In this document: positions 9,049 to 17,591 of the stretch, piece by piece
How the letters are laid out: each line of letters starts with the position of its first letter
Position numbering within the stretch: position 1 is the stretch's first letter
Origin: Sulfuritalea sp.
GTDB lineage: Bacteria; Pseudomonadota; Gammaproteobacteria; Burkholderiales; Rhodocyclaceae
Assembly: GCA_030247575.1 (NCBI GenBank)
Contig: JAOTRV010000005.1
Coordinates: forward strand, 1-64,000
Direction: 5' to 3'
Length of the DNA: 64,000 bases
Notes under the pieces: generated by a model
What the model saw: the letters and a program-made list of their open reading frames with translations, nothing else
What the model was told of the DNA's origin: nothing
Database searches by the model: none
Program-made: the position numbers and the translations under genes

Positions 9049-9561
9049 ATGCAAGCAACAACCACCCGCCTGGCGTGCATTCTTCTGCTCGCCGGCCTGT
9101 TTCTTTCCCCTTCTGCCCGCGCCGACGAACCCATTGTGGTCCCGCCGGCCTTGCAAGTATCCTTCGTCGATCGCGCCACGGCGACGACGCAGGATGCCAT
9201 CGATCATGCGATGGATCTGCTTGGCATCCGCTACCGTCGTGGCGGCAGTTCCCCCGAAAGCGGGTTCGACTGCTCCGGCTTCGTCAGCCATGTGTTTCGT
9301 GAGGGCCTCGGACTGATGCTGCCGCGCAGCTCCAGGGAAATGAGCAGGTCCGGACAGGAAGTCGATCGCGACGAACTGCGCCCGGGCGATCTGGTCTTCT
9401 TCAATACCATGCGCCACGCCTTCTCCCATGTCGGCATCTATCTCGGCGACAACCAGTTCGTCCATGCGCCGCGCAACGGCGGTCGCGTCCGCGTCGAGGA
9501 TCTGCGCCAAGGGTACTGGATGAAGCGCTTTGACGGCGCCCGCCGCATCGCCCTCGAATAG
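9049..9561 (+). CDS. NlpC/P60 family cell-wall hydrolase
   Basis: A 170-residue secreted cysteine peptidase that cleaves peptidoglycan stem peptides. A signal peptide (about 1-25, hydrophobic LACILLLAGLFLS, cleavage near SARADE) exports it. The catalytic domain has Cys75 in FDCSGFVSHVF, His127 in FSHVGIYLG and the third polar residue His139 in FVHAPRNGG, so the triad looks complete. The fold fills the whole mature chain and there is no separate wall-binding domain, as in Spr-like enzymes. It stands alone with its own promoter and terminator. Its exact substrate bond cannot be read from the sequence. Confidence 0.92.
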   Translation: MQATTTRLACILLLAGLFLSPSARADEPIVVPPALQVSFVDRATATTQDAIDHAMDLLGIRYRRGGSSPESGFDCSGFVSHVFREGLGLMLPRSSREMSRSGQEVDRDELRPGDLVFFNTMRHAFSHVGIYLGDNQFVHAPRNGGRVRVEDLRQGYWMKRFDGARRIALE

Positions 9562-9583
9562 CGACGCAACAGGCAAATCCAAC

Positions 9584-9606
9584 ACCAGCCGCGGGCTGGT
9601 TTTTTT
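9584..9606 (+). terminator. Rho-independent terminator after the NlpC/P60 gene
   Basis: The stem ACCAGCC / GGCTGGT with a GCG loop is followed by six further T residues. It is a textbook intrinsic terminator 22 bases after the stop. Confidence 0.9.
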
Positions 9607-9610
9607 GGCC

Positions 9611-9639
9611 TTGCTATTGCGAATGATTCTTAATACAAT
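9611..9639 (+). promoter_or_regulatory. fbpA promoter with Fur-box-like operator
   Basis: TTGCTA (9611-9616) and TACAAT (9634-9639) are 17 bases apart. The spacer holds TGCGAATGATTCTTA (9618-9632), which matches 12 of 14 fixed positions of the 7-1-7 Fur pattern TGAGAAT-N-ATTCTCA. A Fur dimer here would block RNA polymerase when iron is plentiful. The match was counted by eye. Confidence 0.7.
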
Positions 9640-9674
9640 TCACCAATCTCCTAAACGGCCAGGAACTCCGCACC

Positions 9675-10688
9675 ATGAAATCATCCCGCCTGCTGCTTGC
9701 CCTGCTTGCCTTTGGCGCCGTCACGGCCACGGCACAGGAAAAAGTGCTCAACCTTTACTCCGCCCGCCACTACCAGACCGACGAAGCGTTGTATGCCAAT
9801 TTCACCCGCCAGACCGGGCTCAAGATCAACCGCATCGAAGCCAAGGAAGACGAACTTCTCGAACGCATCCGCAACGAGGGCGCCAACAGTCCGGCCGATG
9901 TATTTCTCACCGTGGACGCCGCGCGCCTGGCCAAGGCCGACGAACTGGGCCTGTTCGCTCCGGTAAAGTCGAAACTGCTCGAAGAACGCATTCCCGCGAA
10001 CCTGCGCAGCCCGGACTGGTTCGCCTTCTCGACCCGCGCCCGCGTCATCGTCGCCAACAAGGACACGGTCAAGGCGGAACACGTGCAGGCCTACGAAGAC
10101 CTGGCCGACCCAAAGCTAAAGGGCAAGGTCTGCTCGCGATCGGGCAGCCATCCCTACAACATCTCGCTGATGGCCGCGCTGATCGCCCATATCGGCGAAG
10201 CCAGGGCTGAGGAGTGGGCGCGCGGCGTAGTGGCCAATTTTGCCCGCACGCCCAAGGGTGGCGACACCGACCAGATCAAATCCGTGGCCGCCGGCGAATG
10301 CGGCGTGGCGGTTTCCAACACCTATTATCTCGCCCGCCTGCTGCGCTCAGAAAAGCCCGAAGATCGCCGCCTGATGAACCGCATCACCATCATCTGGCCC
10401 AACCAGAAAAGCTTCGGCACCCACATCAACATCTCCGGCGGCGGCATGCTGAAGACCGCGCCGAACAAGGAGGCCGCGGTCAGGTTCCTCGAATATCTCG
10501 CCAGCGACGACGCCCAGCGCTACTTCGCCGATGGCAACAATGAATGGCCGGCAGTCCCGAGTGTCGTGGTCAAGAACCCGGCACTGGAGGCCATGGGCAA
10601 GTTCAAGGCGGACAGCCTGCCGGTGGCCGCGCTGGCGAAAAACGCCGTCGCCGCGCAACGCATCTACGACCGCGCCGGCTGGAAATAG
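9675..10688 (+). CDS. fbpA: Ferric-iron ABC transporter substrate-binding protein
   Basis: A 337-residue periplasmic binding protein that hands Fe(3+) to the FbpB permease. A signal peptide (about 1-20, LLLALLAFGAVTATAQ) is followed by the family's LNLYSARHYQTDEAL, which carries one iron-ligand region, and by VAVSNTYYLARLL with the paired Tyr residues that bind iron. GTHINISGGGMLKTAPN and the C-terminal RIYDRAGWK are also typical of the FutA/AfuA group. The upstream Fur-like site supports iron repression. The permease and ATPase genes lie 0.4-3 kb downstream and are separated by a CDGSH gene. Confidence 0.93.
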   Translation: MKSSRLLLALLAFGAVTATAQEKVLNLYSARHYQTDEALYANFTRQTGLKINRIEAKEDELLERIRNEGANSPADVFLTVDAARLAKADELGLFAPVKSKLLEERIPANLRSPDWFAFSTRARVIVANKDTVKAEHVQAYEDLADPKLKGKVCSRSGSHPYNISLMAALIAHIGEARAEEWARGVVANFARTPKGGDTDQIKSVAAGECGVAVSNTYYLARLLRSEKPEDRRLMNRITIIWPNQKSFGTHINISGGGMLKTAPNKEAAVRFLEYLASDDAQRYFADGNNEWPAVPSVVVKNPALEAMGKFKADSLPVAALAKNAVAAQRIYDRAGWK

Positions 10689-10861
10689 ACACCAGCCGCA
10701 TCACCGCAGGCGCCTGCGGCATCGAGGCGCCGTGTCGCCCGCGTCTACTCTTGGCGGCCATTGTTCGCCAAAGCAGAACAATCAGTTCCGGAACTGCCGT
10801 TTCGCGCCTGGAGAATTCGCCCTATAGTGCGCCTTCCCCAATACGACCACCGGAGCAGACC
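10689..10861. other. Intergenic region after fbpA
   Basis: It holds a perfect 16-bp palindrome at 10704-10719 (CCGCAGGC / GCCTGCGG) without a T-run, which may be a weak terminator. It also holds one copy of the 23-bp dispersed repeat (10728-10750) and a GGAG site ahead of the next gene. Confidence 0.5.
10728..10750 (-). repeat. 23-bp dispersed repeat, copy 1 (intergenic)
   Basis: The minus strand reads GAGTAGACGC, G, GGCG, AC, ACGGCG. It is one of eight copies sharing this order of fixed blocks. Confidence 0.75.
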
Positions 10862-11101
10862 ATGGCCAAGCCCGAAATCGCCTCTAAGACCCCCTTCGCC
10901 ACCTCCGTCGAAAAAGGCAAGGACTACTACTGGTGCTCCTGCGGCAAGAGCAAGTCGCAGCCGTTTTGCGACGGCAGCCACAAAGGCTCCGAATTCACGC
11001 CCGTCAAGTACACCGCCGAGGAAAGCAAGACCGTGTATTTCTGCGGCTGCAAACAAGGCGGCAACGGCGCGCTGTGTGACGGCACGCACAAGAGCCTTTA
11101 A
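10862..11101 (+). CDS. Double CDGSH iron-sulfur domain protein
   Basis: A 79-residue soluble protein with two CDGSH motifs: CSCGKSKSQPFCDGSH (about 25-40) and CGCKQGGNGALCDGTH (about 62-77). Each supplies three Cys and one His to a labile [2Fe-2S] cluster. There is no signal peptide or membrane segment, so it is cytoplasmic. I chose this ATG because GGAG lies 8 bases upstream and longer readings in the same frame have no homologous content. It sits inside the ferric-import locus, so a role in iron or redox homeostasis is plausible but unproven. Its stop codon overlaps that of the convergent fbpB. Confidence 0.88.
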   Translation: MAKPEIASKTPFATSVEKGKDYYWCSCGKSKSQPFCDGSHKGSEFTPVKYTAEESKTVYFCGCKQGGNGALCDGTHKSL

Positions 11102-12753
11102 CAGGAACTGACTTCGCTGCGCCCGGCGGCGATCTGCCTCGCCAGCAGGATGATGGGCAGCAGGCCGACCGCGACGATGGCCAGCGCCGCGCTTGACGCT
11201 TCAGCCAGACGCTCGTCGGCGGCCAGCGTATAAGTTTGTGTCGCCAGCGTGTCGAAGTTGAAGGGACGCATGACCAGGGTGGCCGGCAGTTCCTTCATCA
11301 CGTCGACGAACACCAGCAGCGCGGCCGTCAACAGACTGCCGCGCATCAGCGGCAGATGCACGCAGCGCAAGGTTTCACCCGGGCTGCTGCCCAGGCTGCG
11401 CGCCGCCGCCTCCATGCTAGGCGTGATGCGGCCCAAGCCTGCCTCTACGGTCTGCAGCGCAATCGCAAGGAAGCGCGCGAGATAGGCATACACCAACGCG
11501 GCGATGCCTCCCGTCAGGATGAGCCCCGGATTGGCTCCCGTCATCTGCTGCCACATCGCCGCCAGCGCGTGATCGAGGCGGGTTACCGGAATCAGCACAC
11601 CGACGGCGATGACCGACCCCGGCACTGCGTAGCCGAGGCCGACGACGCGATTCGCCAGGCGCGAGAATCTGTTTCCGTCGCGCGCCGCGAAGCCCAGCAG
11701 CAAGGCCAGCAGCGCCGCCAGAGCGGCGGCCAGGAGCGCCAGCGTCAGGCTGTTCCTGGCCAGCAACAAAAAGCGCCCGGCAAACCCGGCACCTTCTTCG
11801 CCGGCATCTCCGGTGGCAAGACGCAGCAGCAGCGCCGCCGGCAAGGCAAAGCCGATGACGACCGGAATCGCACAGCCAATCTGCGCCAGCAAGGCATGCC
11901 AGCCGGTGAGTACCTGTCGCGTGGCGCGCCGGCGGCCGCTGCTGTCGTGATAGCGCGCGCGGCCGCGGCTGACGCGCTCGAGCAGTATCAGCAGCGCGAC
12001 GAACCCGAGCAAGGCGGCGGCCAACTGCGCCGCGGCAACACGATCACCGAGCGAGAACCATGCGCGGTAAATTCCGGTGGTGAAGGTCTGCACCGCGAAG
12101 TAAGCCACCGTGCCGTAGTCGGCCAGCGTCTCCATCAACGCCAGCGCCATGCCGGCGGCGATGGCCGGCCGCGCCAGCGGGATCGAGACACGCCAAAACC
12201 CCTGCCAGGGGTTGAGGCCAAGCGCACGTGCCGCCTCGATCATGCCGCCGGCGCGTTCGAGAAACGCGGTGCGCACCAGCAGGTAGACATAAGGGTAAAG
12301 CACACAGGAAAACAGCACGATCGCGCCGGAAATCGAGCGCACATCGGGAAACCAGTAGTCGCCCTTGCTCCAGCCGAAACTTTCGCGCAAGCCGGTCTGT
12401 ACCGGACCGACGAACTGCAGGAAGTCCGTGTAGGTGTAGGCCAGGACGTAGGCGGGCATGGCCATCGGCAGCAGCAGCGCCCATTCCGCAATTCGCCGAC
12501 CGGGAAAATCGTTCAGTGCCACCAGCCAGGCGGCCCCGGTGCCCATCGCCGCGACCCCGATGCCGACGCCAAGGCAGAGCCAGATCGAATTCGCCACATA
12601 ATCGGGCAGCACCGTGGCCATCAGGTGGGCCCAGGTTTCACCCGTGCCGCCGGTCAGGAGATTGGCACCCACCGCAAGCACCGGCAGCGCGACCAGAACA
12701 GCGAGCGCGATGGAGAATGCGGTAAGCGGCGAGGGGTTATGGGAACGGGACAC
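11098..12753 (-). CDS. fbpB: Ferric-iron ABC transporter permease
   Basis: A 551-residue inner-membrane permease made of two homologous halves, the usual layout of FbpB/AfuB. There are about twelve hydrophobic segments. Each half has a coupling EAA-like loop: IEAARALGLNPWQGFWRVSIP near residue 190 (written here slightly split: IEAARALG then LNPWQGFWRVS) and MEAAARSLGSSPGETLRCVH near 470. The GTG start at 12753 (VSRSHNPSPLTAF) is my choice, because the longer TTG reading would begin inside the Fur-like site. It is divergent from fbpC, so permease and ATPase are probably repressed together. Confidence 0.88.
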   Translation of the reverse strand: MSRSHNPSPLTAFSIALAVLVALPVLAVGANLLTGGTGETWAHLMATVLPDYVANSIWLCLGVGIGVAAMGTGAAWLVALNDFPGRRIAEWALLLPMAMPAYVLAYTYTDFLQFVGPVQTGLRESFGWSKGDYWFPDVRSISGAIVLFSCVLYPYVYLLVRTAFLERAGGMIEAARALGLNPWQGFWRVSIPLARPAIAAGMALALMETLADYGTVAYFAVQTFTTGIYRAWFSLGDRVAAAQLAAALLGFVALLILLERVSRGRARYHDSSGRRRATRQVLTGWHALLAQIGCAIPVVIGFALPAALLLRLATGDAGEEGAGFAGRFLLLARNSLTLALLAAALAALLALLLGFAARDGNRFSRLANRVVGLGYAVPGSVIAVGVLIPVTRLDHALAAMWQQMTGANPGLILTGGIAALVYAYLARFLAIALQTVEAGLGRITPSMEAAARSLGSSPGETLRCVHLPLMRGSLLTAALLVFVDVMKELPATLVMRPFNFDTLATQTYTLAADERLAEASSAALAIVAVGLLPIILLARQIAAGRSEVSSC

Positions 12754-12762
12754 GGCCAGCCG

Positions 12763-12785
12763 ATTATAATTGAGACTTATTCTCC
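12763..12785. promoter_or_regulatory. Divergent fbpB/fbpC control region with Fur-box-like site
   Basis: TGAGACTTATTCTCC (12771-12785) matches 12 of 14 fixed positions of TGAGAAT-N-ATTCTCA. A TATAAT hexamer is present on the plus strand (12765-12770) and another on the minus strand (12763-12768), immediately beside it. One Fur dimer could therefore repress both genes. No strong -35 boxes are seen. Confidence 0.65.
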
Positions 12786-12812
12786 ACAAGCCTTCTCATC
12801 TGCGCAGCGATC

Positions 12813-13880
12813 ATGCCATTGCTCGAAGTAGACCGCGTCAGTCATGCCTACGGCAAGCAAGCAGTGGTGCGCGACTTGTCGTTCGACCTGGCGCCGGGTG
12901 AAATCGCCTGCCTGCTGGGTTCCTCCGGCTGCGGCAAGACCACCATGCTGCGCCTGATCGCCGGATTCGAAATACCCGCGGCGGGCAGCATCCGCCTCAA
13001 CGGCGTGACGATCGCCAGCGAAAAGACCCAGATGCCGGCCGAGGCGCGACGCATCGGCATGGTGTTCCAGGACTACGCGCTGTTCCCGCATCTTTCGGTG
13101 GGCGACAACATCGGCTTCGGCCTGCGCCAGGAGTCGACGCCGGCGCGACGGCGCCGCGTCGATGAAATGCTCGAACTGATCGGGCTGGCGAATCGCGGCG
13201 AGCGCTATCCGCACGAGCTTTCCGGCGGCCAGCAACAGCGCGTGGCGCTGGCCCGCGCACTGGCGCCGCAGCCGCACCTGCTTCTGCTGGACGAGCCCTT
13301 TTCCAATCTCGACGTCGAACTGCGCGAGCGCCTGTCGCTCGAAGTGCGTGACATCCTCAAGCGCGCGGGCATGGCGGCCATCCTGGTCACCCACGACCAG
13401 AACGAAGCTTTCGCCGTCGCCGACATGGTCGGCATCATGCGCGAAGGCCGCATCGAGCAGTGGGACACGCCCTACAACCTCTATCACCGGCCGGCCACGC
13501 GCCACGTTGCCGATTTCATCGGCCAGGGCGTGTTCCTGCCCGGCGAGGTCATGTCGCGCCAGATCGTGGAAGTGGAACTGGGCCGGCTCGATTCCGAGGT
13601 GCCGCTGGATTGCGCTTCGAGCTGCGCCGAATGCCAGCGCGGTTGCCGGCTGGACGTCCTGTTGCGCCCGGACGACGTGATCCACGACGATGCCAGCGAG
13701 GTGAAAGCGGAAGTCATCGCCAAGGCCTTTCGCGGCGCGGAGTTTCTCTATACCCTGCGCCTCGCTTCGGGCGCGCAGGTGTTGTCGCTGGTGCCTTCCC
13801 ACCACAACCACGCGATCGGCGAGAAGATCGGCATCCGGCTCGATGTCGACCACGTCGTGACCTTCCAGCAGGGCAGATGA
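12813..13880 (+). CDS. fbpC: Ferric-iron ABC transporter ATP-binding protein with Cys cluster
   Basis: A 355-residue cytoplasmic ATPase that powers iron import. It has Walker [11 protein letters not shown]-loop [11 protein letters not shown], signature [15 protein letters not shown], Walker [13 protein letters not shown] and switch [11 protein letters not shown]. The C-terminal regulatory region (about 240-355) holds four close cysteines, C267-x3-C271-x2-C274-x3-C278, in a family where this is not universal; they could bind iron or an Fe-S cluster as a sensor. Codons near 13131 contain one copy of the 23-bp dispersed repeat. The stop overlaps the aat start (ATGA), so aat is translationally coupled. 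Confidence 0.92.
   Translation: MPLLEVDRVSHAYGKQAVVRDLSFDLAPGEIACLLGSSGCGKTTMLRLIAGFEIPAAGSIRLNGVTIASEKTQMPAEARRIGMVFQDYALFPHLSVGDNIGFGLRQESTPARRRRVDEMLELIGLANRGERYPHELSGGQQQRVALARALAPQPHLLLLDEPFSNLDVELRERLSLEVRDILKRAGMAAILVTHDQNEAFAVADMVGIMREGRIEQWDTPYNLYHRPATRHVADFIGQGVFLPGEVMSRQIVEVELGRLDSEVPLDCASSCAECQRGCRLDVLLRPDDVIHDDASEVKAEVIAKAFRGAEFLYTLRLASGAQVLSLVPSHHNHAIGEKIGIRLDVDHVVTFQQGR
13131..13153 (+). repeat. 23-bp dispersed repeat, copy 2 (inside fbpC)
   Basis: GAGTCGACGC, C, GGCG, CG, ACGGCG. Here it is read in a frame giving ESTPARRR, in the surface segment after the Q-loop. Confidence 0.65.
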
Positions 13881-14593
13881 TCCCCTGGCTTCCCGAAGAA
13901 CCTGCATTTCCGCCGCTTGAGAAAGCGCTGGCCGAACCCAACGGTCTGCTCGCCGCCGGCGGCGACCTGAGCCCGCAGCGCCTGCTCGCCGCCTACCGGC
14001 GCGGCATCTTCCCCTGGTATTCGCGAGGCGAGCCGATCCTGTGGTGGAGCCCCGATCCGCGCATGGTGCTGTTTCCCGACGAATTCAAGCTATCCGCCTC
14101 GCTGGCGAAAACCCTGCGCAATGCGAAGTATGAAGTGCGACTCGACTCGGCCTTCGGCGACGTCGTTCGCGCCTGCGCCGGCAAGCCGCGTGAAGGCCAG
14201 GCCGGAACCTGGATCACCCGTGAAATGCAGGCCGCCTATTGCGAACTGCACCGGCTGGGCTACGCCCATAGCGCGGAGACATGGATCGACGGCAAACTCG
14301 CCGGCGGCCTTTACGGCGTGGCGATCGGCCGGGCCTTTTACGGCGAATCGATGTTCACCGATGTGCGTGACGCATCGAAAATTGCGCTGGCGCATTTGTG
14401 CGCTTACCTCAAACAGCGCGGATTCGGCATAATCGACTGCCAGATGGAAACCGCCCACCTCGCTTCTCTCGGTGCACGACCGATTCCCCGCCGCGACTTC
14501 GCGGCGCGGCTCGATGTTTTGTGCCCGCGTGACGACCGCCCGGGACGCTGGCCGGTGGCGGCGATCGACGGTCATTTCAGGCGGCGGTCATGA
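13877..14593 (+). CDS. aat: Leucyl/phenylalanyl-tRNA-protein transferase
   Basis: A 238-residue cytoplasmic enzyme that adds Leu or Phe from aminoacyl-tRNA to proteins with N-terminal Arg or Lys, marking them for ClpS/ClpAP. It has the family's [40 protein letters not shown] (adjacent segments), [39 protein letters not shown] and [20 protein letters not shown]. Length and motif order are normal. The ATG overlaps the fbpC stop, and bpt starts 7 bases after its stop, so the two transferases of the N-degron pathway are paired. Confidence 0.96.
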   Translation: MIPWLPEEPAFPPLEKALAEPNGLLAAGGDLSPQRLLAAYRRGIFPWYSRGEPILWWSPDPRMVLFPDEFKLSASLAKTLRNAKYEVRLDSAFGDVVRACAGKPREGQAGTWITREMQAAYCELHRLGYAHSAETWIDGKLAGGLYGVAIGRAFYGESMFTDVRDASKIALAHLCAYLKQRGFGIIDCQMETAHLASLGARPIPRRDFAARLDVLCPRDDRPGRWPVAAIDGHFRRRS

Positions 14594-14600
14594 CTCTCCC

Positions 14601-15329
14601 ATGACTCACCTGCGCGATCTGCCGCCCTTTCCGCTGTTGCAGTTCTATGCCACGGCGCCCTACGGCTGCTCCTACCTGCCCGGCCGCATTGCCCGCTCCC
14701 AGGTCGCCACGCCGACGCACCTGATCGACAGCGCCACCTACAGCGAACTGGTGCGCGCCGGGTTCCGCCGCAGCGGCGTGTTCACCTATCGTCCGTATTG
14801 CGATGCCTGCCGCGAATGCCAGCCGGTGCGGCTCGACGTGGCGAAGTTCGTGCCCAATCGCAGCCAGCGCCGCGCCCTGACCCAGCACGCTGCACTCGCT
14901 GCACGCGAATGCAGCCTGACGTTTCGCGAGGAGCACTATCAGCTCTACCAGCGCTATCAGGCCGCGCGTCATTCCGGCGGCGGCATGGATCAGGACAGCC
15001 GCGACCAGTACGCCCATTTCCTGCTGCAAACCCACGTCGACAGCCGGCTGGTCGAGTTCCGCGAAGACGGCGAGCTGCGCGTCGTCAGCATCATCGACGT
15101 GCTGGCCGACGGGCTCTCGTCCGTCTATACCTTCTACGATCCGGACATGCCGAATGCCAGCTACGGCACCTTCGCCATCCTCTGGCAAATCGCCCAGTGC
15201 CAGCATGTCGGCCTGCCCTGGCTGTATCTCGGCTACTGGATTCGCGACAGCCGCAAGATGACCTACAAGTCGCGGTTCCGTCCGCTTGAAGCCTTGCGCC
15301 ACGGCGCCTGGCAGCCGATCGGGGAATAA
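14601..15329 (+). CDS. bpt: Aspartate/glutamate leucyltransferase
   Basis: A 242-residue transferase that adds Leu from Leu-tRNA to proteins with N-terminal Asp or Glu. The N-terminus has YGCSYLPGR (about 20-28) and the cysteine-rich [14 protein letters not shown] (about 62-75), both typical of the Ate1/Bpt fold; [11 protein letters not shown] precedes them. The C-domain has [36 protein letters not shown]. The ATG at 14601 follows the aat stop by 7 bases. It shares a transcript with fbpC and aat; an iron-linked N-degron connection is only suggested by the operon. Confidence 0.95.
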   Translation: MTHLRDLPPFPLLQFYATAPYGCSYLPGRIARSQVATPTHLIDSATYSELVRAGFRRSGVFTYRPYCDACRECQPVRLDVAKFVPNRSQRRALTQHAALAARECSLTFREEHYQLYQRYQAARHSGGGMDQDSRDQYAHFLLQTHVDSRLVEFREDGELRVVSIIDVLADGLSSVYTFYDPDMPNASYGTFAILWQIAQCQHVGLPWLYLGYWIRDSRKMTYKSRFRPLEALRHGAWQPIGE

Positions 15330-15340
15330 ACGCGGTTCAG

Positions 15341-15363
15341 GAGTAGACGCCGGCGCTACGGCG
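15341..15363 (+). repeat. 23-bp dispersed repeat, copy 3 (intergenic)
   Basis: GAGTAGACGC, C, GGCG, CT, ACGGCG. It lies between the convergent ends of bpt and the binding-protein gene, a 52-base gap with no other feature. Confidence 0.75.
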
Positions 15364-15381
15364 CACAAGCCGGGGTTACCG

Positions 15382-17532
15382 TTACCGCGCCGTCGCCGTC
15401 TCCCGTCGCCGGTAGCCGCGCCAGGCCGGCCATATCGCTGCGCCGAGCACCAGCACCACCAGCAGCAGGGGCCACACCACCGGACGGTTCCACTCGGCGC
15501 GGCGCTGCTCGCGCAAGGCCGCGTCGACGCGCTGGTACTTGAGCGTGTTGTGGCCGACCTTGCTCGGCTTCCTGTTGGTCAGCCAGGCATGGCACAAGGT
15601 GTAGTCCTTCGGATGAAAGCCCCAGATCCAGGGGGCGTCCCTATGCAGGATGGCGGTCATGCGATCGATCAACAGCTGGCGCTGCGGGCCGCTTTCCATG
15701 GCTTTCATGCGCTCGAACAACTCGTCGTATTCCGGGTTCTGGTAGTTCGCCGCGTTCTCGCCGCTGTGCCTCACCTTGCCCTGCCTGCCGTGCAGCAGGA
15801 ACATGAAATTTTCCGGGTCCGGATAGTCCGCATTCCAGCCGAGATAGAACAGCTGCACGGCGCCCTTGCGCAACTTTTCCTGGAAGCGGTTGTAGTCGGT
15901 GCTGCGCACCACCAGTTGAATGTCGATCTTGGCGAACTGCTTGTTGAGCCAGTCGATGCGCGCCTTGGCGCCGACGCCGGTGGCGGTGCTATCGAGATTG
16001 ATCACCAGCGGCTCGCCTGTCCTGGCGTCGCGTCCGTTGGGCCAGCCGGCTTCGGCCAGCAGGCGCTTGGCCTCGGCGATCGACTTGCGCCGGGGATGGC
16101 CATCGACCCAGTCGTACATGTGACGATTGATACCTGCCGCACCTTCGCGGTAACCGAAGATGCCTGGCGGGATCGGGCCCTGCGCCGCGACGCCGCGTCC
16201 GTTCTGGAAAATCGAAATGAATTCCTCCTGGTCCATGGCGATGGAAATCGCCTGGCGCAGCTTGCGCGCACTTTCTGCCGTCTTCGGCTCGATGCCGCCG
16301 ACCAGCGGATCGAGCCAGTTGAAACCCATGTACATGCTCGAGGTCGCCACCGAAGTGGTCAGCGAGATTCCTTGCGCACGCATGCCGTCGGACAGGGTGA
16401 TCTCGCCGGCGGTCACCTGCACCGCCTGATCGAAGGCATCCGACGAAATGCCAGATGCATCGTAGTAGCCCTGCAGGAACTTGTTCCAGTAGGGTATCTG
16501 CTCCTTCTCGCGGGTGAACACGACCTTGTCGATGAAGGGCAGCGTCTGGCCGCAATCCTTGAGCAGGTCCGCCGCGGCGTCTTCCGCTTCGCCTTCGCAG
16601 GGATAGGTCTCCTGGCGGAAATTCGGGTTCCGCTCCAGCACCATGCGCGCATTGGGATTGTTCTCGGTCAGCATGTAGGGTCCGGTCCCGATCGGATACC
16701 AGTCCAGCGTCAAGTTCTTCTCCGCCATCCCCGGCTGACTGTGAAACTTGTCGGCTTCCCAGGGCATCGGCGCAAAAAACGGCATCGCCAGCCAGTAGAG
16801 GAACTGCGGATATTTGCCCTTGACCCGGATCCGGTAGCGGTAGCGATCGATGACCTCCGCGCCTTCGAGACGATGCTGCCGCAGATCGATCCACGGTTTG
16901 TCCTTCGCCGCCTTCAGGCGCTCGGCAAAATCGCCGAGACCGACAACATAGTCGCTCATCAAGCCGAAGATCGGCGAATGCAGCCGCGGGTGGGCGAGGC
17001 GTTTCAGCCCATAGACGTAGTCGTCGGCGGTCAACTCGCGCGTGTCGCGCAGCGTGAAATCACCCAGAGTATTGATGCGGTCCAATTCCGGCCGGGTCAG
17101 CGAGTGATAGACAAATTCACCCGCTGCACCGCCCGCCGTGCGGGCGAAAGCCGGATGCGGCTGATAGCGGATGCCCGGCTTGAGCGCAATCACATAGTCG
17201 GTGAAGGCGATCCGCGCCGGATCTGCGCCTGCCGGCAACGGACGCCCCCGTGCATCCAGGTAGCGGGGTTGCGGCACCGCCTCTGCCGTGGCGGCAATCA
17301 GCGCATAAGGCCGCTTGAGATAGTGATATTGCAGCGGCGGCTCGTAGATCTGTCCGGTAAAGATGATCTCGTCCTCACTGTATGACTGAACCGGATCGAG
17401 ATGCTTGGGTCGCTCGGTGAAGGCGCTGTAGAGGATGTTCCTGCCCCTGTCCGCCGCGGGATAGGGGTCGTTCCAGGCGCTGCCGCAGGCGGTCAGCAAC
17501 AGGAGGAAAAGGCAGGAGAATAGGCCGCGCAT
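15382..17532 (-). CDS. Oligopeptide-type ABC binding lipoprotein with C-terminal membrane helix
   Basis: A 716-residue solute-binding protein of family 5 (DppA/OppA type). The chosen ATG gives a lipoprotein signal, MRGLFSCLFLLLLTAC, with Cys16 as the lipid site. The binding domain shows RPKHLDPVQSYSEDE, LKPGIRYQPHPAF, YPIGTGPYMLTENNPN and KIDIQLVVRSTDYNRF. Unusually, the chain ends in a predicted membrane helix (WPLLLVVLVLGAAIWPAW) followed by Arg-rich residues, so it would be anchored at both ends. No permease or ATPase is nearby, so its transporter, if any, is elsewhere. Its start faces fabI. Confidence 0.85.
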   Translation of the reverse strand: MRGLFSCLFLLLLTACGSAWNDPYPAADRGRNILYSAFTERPKHLDPVQSYSEDEIIFTGQIYEPPLQYHYLKRPYALIAATAEAVPQPRYLDARGRPLPAGADPARIAFTDYVIALKPGIRYQPHPAFARTAGGAAGEFVYHSLTRPELDRINTLGDFTLRDTRELTADDYVYGLKRLAHPRLHSPIFGLMSDYVVGLGDFAERLKAAKDKPWIDLRQHRLEGAEVIDRYRYRIRVKGKYPQFLYWLAMPFFAPMPWEADKFHSQPGMAEKNLTLDWYPIGTGPYMLTENNPNARMVLERNPNFRQETYPCEGEAEDAAADLLKDCGQTLPFIDKVVFTREKEQIPYWNKFLQGYYDASGISSDAFDQAVQVTAGEITLSDGMRAQGISLTTSVATSSMYMGFNWLDPLVGGIEPKTAESARKLRQAISIAMDQEEFISIFQNGRGVAAQGPIPPGIFGYREGAAGINRHMYDWVDGHPRRKSIAEAKRLLAEAGWPNGRDARTGEPLVINLDSTATGVGAKARIDWLNKQFAKIDIQLVVRSTDYNRFQEKLRKGAVQLFYLGWNADYPDPENFMFLLHGRQGKVRHSGENAANYQNPEYDELFERMKAMESGPQRQLLIDRMTAILHRDAPWIWGFHPKDYTLCHAWLTNRKPSKVGHNTLKYQRVDAALREQRRAEWNRPVVWPLLLVVLVLGAAIWPAWRGYRRRETATAR

Positions 17533-17555
17533 GACGGCGAGTTTAGCTGATCCGC

Positions 17556-17561
17556 TATAAT
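17556..17561 (+). promoter_or_regulatory. fabI -10 box
   Basis: TATAAT 30 bases before the fabI ATG. The -35 is weak (ATGACG, 19-base spacer). AAGGAAGAAG before the ATG is a strong ribosome-binding site. Confidence 0.5.
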
Positions 17562-17591
17562 CCACCGCTGGATTCAACCAAGGAAGAAGCG

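Noticed and set aside
10544-10861. A longer start for the CDGSH gene
   Set aside because: The extra 106 codons overlap the fbpA end and a repeat, and a good ribosome-binding site supports the ATG at 10862.
11236-12831. A 531-codon plus-strand frame opposite fbpB
   Set aside because: Antisense shadow of the permease; very rich in Gln and Arg, no recognisable feature.
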